Positions 33,326 to 35,010 of a stretch of DNA of 35,010 nucleotides are shown one piece after another. A program made the translations under genes and the position numbers. The notes beneath the pieces were generated by a model. It saw only the letters and a program-made list of their open reading frames with translations, was not told the origin of the DNA and did no database searches. Position 1 is the first letter of the stretch. Every line of letters begins with the position of its first letter. This DNA comes from Candidatus Pelagibacterales bacterium. Lineage in GTDB: Bacteria; Pseudomonadota; Alphaproteobacteria; TMED109. The stretch spans positions 1 to 35,010 of the forward strand of contig PCCU01000043.1 of assembly GCA_002732015.1 (NCBI GenBank). The letters are read 5' to 3'.

Positions 33326-33796
33326 ATGAACAATATTATATCAAAAACTATATTATTTTACTTCTTAGTAGTTTTTAACCTAGTAAGTAAAAATAAAGAA
33401 ATAGAAATAACTGCCACTTCTATGGAATGGAAAAAAGAAGAAAGCATAGCAATTGCAACAGGAGATGCCAAAGCTATTCAAGGCACTACAATTTTATATG
33501 CTAATAAAATAATAGTTTTTTTTGACAAAGAAAAAGATTTTAATTCAATTAAAAAACTTGATGCTTCAGGAAATGTTAAGTTTATTAGAGAAAATCAAAT
33601 TGCTACTGGCAATAATGCCGTATACTTTGTTGAAAATGAAAAAATTTTTATTAAAGGTAATGTTACTTTGCAAAGAGAAGATAGTATGATGTTAGGAGAT
33701 GAATTGTCTATTGACTTAAAAACAAGCTCTAGCAAATTAACTAGTAAAAATAATGAAAAAGTAAGAGCAAAATACAACACAGATAGAGTGGATTAA
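33326..33796 (+). CDS. lptA: LPS transport periplasmic protein LptA
   Basis: A 156-residue OstA/LptA-type protein with a signal peptide (about residues 1-21). The mature part has repeated strands with the motif pattern A-G-D/N-A/V (ATGDAKAIQGTTILYANKI, DASGNVKFI, IKGNVTLQRED), as in the beta-jellyroll that carries LPS across the periplasm. The stop overlaps the lptB ATG (TAATG). Length is normal. Confidence 0.9.
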   Translation: MNNIISKTILFYFLVVFNLVSKNKEIEITATSMEWKKEESIAIATGDAKAIQGTTILYANKIIVFFDKEKDFNSIKKLDASGNVKFIRENQIATGNNAVYFVENEKIFIKGNVTLQREDSMMLGDELSIDLKTSSSKLTSKNNEKVRAKYNTDRVD

Positions 33797-34561
33797 TGTC
33801 AAAGACAAATAAAAAAAAACCAACAATTATCTATGAAAGTAAAGGTCTTGAAGTTTCAAACCTCGGAAAAAGGTACAAAAATAGACCTATACTTAGAGGA
33901 ATTAATTTACAGGTTAAAAAAGGTGAGATTGTGGGATTGCTAGGTCCTAATGGAGCAGGAAAAACTACTTGTTTTTATTCAATAATGGGGTTGATAAATC
34001 CTGATTATGGAAAAATAAAGTTTAATGGAGTTGATATTACCAACTACCCTGTACATTTGAGGGCAAAAATGGGCTTAGGTTATCTTCCCCAAGAAACCTC
34101 CATATTTAGAGGTATGAGCGTAGAGCAAAATATTGTTTCAGTTTTAGAAACAGTTGAAAAAGATAAAGAAAAAATAAAAACAATTTTAGAAGAAACACTC
34201 ATTGAATTTTCAGTTAGCCATTTGAGGAGAGTCCCTGCAATTACTCTATCTGGTGGTGAGCGAAGAAGAGTAGAAATAGCTAGAGCATTGGCCTCTCAGC
34301 CGTCTTTTATTTTATTAGATGAGCCACTAGCAGGTATAGATCCGATTGCTGTCTCTGAGATAAACGAGTTAGTTTTACAAATTAAACAAAAAAAAAGTTG
34401 GAATATTAATTACTGACCATAATGTTAGAGATACTTTAAAAGTAGTAGATACTGCCTTTATTATTCATGATGGAAAAATTTTAAAATCAGGAACTCCTAA
34501 GGAGATTGTAAATGACAGCAGTGTCAAACAAGTGTACTTAGGGAAAAAATTTAGAATTTAG
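33796..34561 (+). CDS. lptB: LPS export ATPase LptB, frameshifted in a poly(A) tract
   Basis: The ATPase of the LPS exporter, 254 residues once one base is ignored. Walker A (LLGPNGAGKTTCFYS), Q-loop region (GYLPQETSIFRG), signature LSGGERRRVEIARAL and Walker B FILLDEPLAGIDP are intact. As written, 9 A at 34388-34396 shift the frame at residue 198 and stop at 34416, losing the H-loop. Dropping one A gives KVGILITDHNVRDTL, with the switch His, and then an open frame to TAG at 34559-34561 ending YLGKKFRI. LptB is normally essential, so a sequence error or a slippage-rescued gene is likelier than true loss. Confidence 0.92.
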
Positions 34562-34578
34562 AAATAAGGAGACTTGAT

Positions 34579-35010
34579 TTGGTAAAAAATTTTTTAGAAA
34601 TAAATTTTGATAATAAAAATACTGAATTAAAATTATTAATCAGCAAGAAGTCTTTTGCAGATACTTCCGAAAAAATTACTAAAGAGCTTTTAAAAAAAAT
34701 TGCAGAGATTTCTGAAAAAGAGTATGGGATTTCTTTCAAAGATTGTTACTCTAATTTGCTTAAGGTTTCTCAAAAAGATTTAATTATTATAGAAAATGGA
34801 ATACTATTAATTAATCAAACTTTTGAGAAAATCACAGATAACTTTTTAACTCTGCTTAGACTAGCTCAACCTATTTATTTAAAGAAAGAATTACTAGTTA
34901 AAACAGATATTATTTTTACAATATTAACACCAAAAAATATGAAAACGTCTAATAAGTTACAGCTACTTTCTAAAGTTTCTAGAATATTAAACCATAATAA
35001 TATTAAAAAA
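34579..35010 (+). CDS. PtsN-like EIIA(Ntr) domain protein lacking the phosphorylated His (cut by window edge)
   Basis: An open frame of at least 144 codons from TTG at 34579, with AAGGAG (34566-34571) 7 nt upstream; it runs off the window. PTS_EIIA type 2 features are visible: a helical N-terminal half, and the C-terminal ILTPKNMKTSNKLQLLSKVSRIL, matching the LLAP..GxxHLxLLxxLSRLL pattern of PtsN. The active-site segment normally near GVAIPHA reads GILLINQ (residues 74-80), so the phospho-acceptor His is Asn79. Position right after lptB is where alphaproteobacteria usually have rpoN-hpf-ptsN. The protein may be a non-phosphorylatable regulator. Similarity is weak, so the family call is tentative. 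Confidence 0.65.
   Translation, partial: MVKNFLEINFDNKNTELKLLISKKSFADTSEKITKELLKKIAEISEKEYGISFKDCYSNLLKVSQKDLIIIENGILLINQTFEKITDNFLTLLRLAQPIYLKKELLVKTDIIFTILTPKNMKTSNKLQLLSKVSRILNHNNIKK

Noticed and set aside
1-35010. CRISPR arrays, toxin-antitoxin modules, phage or IS elements
   Set aside because: No regularly spaced repeats, transposase, integrase or toxin-like genes were seen on either strand.

Overview
This window reads as one stretch of a strongly AT-rich bacterial chromosome (roughly 70% A+T or more by eye). It is almost entirely coding, and many genes overlap by a few bases. Gene content and order point to an alphaproteobacterium, most likely a streamlined marine type: folE beside hisI, a short RNase D - KdsD - LptC - LptA - LptB run followed by a PtsN-like gene, an FzlA-type GST-fold protein beside QueG and UppP, and an NDUFA9-like protein. 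The exact clade cannot be read from the sequence. There is no phage, IS element, CRISPR array or plasmid signature.

Layout. Bases 2-1612 (-) hold the N-terminal part of glutamate synthase GltB, with a good promoter at 1681-1709. A small secreted Rap1a/Tai-like protein follows at 1797-2198 (-). From 7120 down to 2312 (-) lies a tight run folE-maf-cysS-thrS-yidD. hisI diverges from it at 7184 (+). A (+) block then carries a TonB-dependent receptor (7759-10236), a TonB-like energy transducer, SufE and a small DUF6787-like membrane protein. A complete cobalamin riboswitch (11789-12035) controls a BtuB-like receptor and a DUF6580-like membrane protein. On the (-) strand, trmL is followed by a TRAP-type solute-binding lipoprotein and a DASS/SLC13 permease, with no TRAP membrane subunits. 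A membrane class III cyclase and tRNA-Ser(GGA) come next. The infC-rpmI-rplT-pheS-pheT operon (23748-19095, -) is followed by two glycosyltransferases (GT9, GT4), a frameshifted alpha/beta hydrolase, an SDR protein, queG, fzlA, uppP and the NDUFA9-like gene. The window ends with rnd-kdsD-lptC-lptA-lptB (frameshifted) and a PtsN-like protein cut by the window edge.

How the genes work together. Envelope biogenesis dominates the right half: KdsD feeds Kdo synthesis, LptC/A/B drive LPS export, GT9/GT4 probably build LPS core, and UppP recycles the lipid carrier. The centre is concerned with nutrient uptake: TonB receptors, B12 acquisition under riboswitch control, and organic anion import. The left half carries translation and tRNA-charging functions.

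Most notable points: (1) a TRAP solute-binding lipoprotein 11 nt from a DASS permease; (2) a B12-riboswitch unit of btuB plus a DUF6580 membrane protein with no BtuCDF genes; (3) probable AUC and AUA/AUU start codons for pheS and infC, with a third candidate at 2216; (4) two genes, one of them lptB, each broken by one extra A in a poly(A) tract; (5) a PtsN-like protein whose phosphorylated His is Asn; (6) altered editing-site motifs in ThrRS and PheRS.
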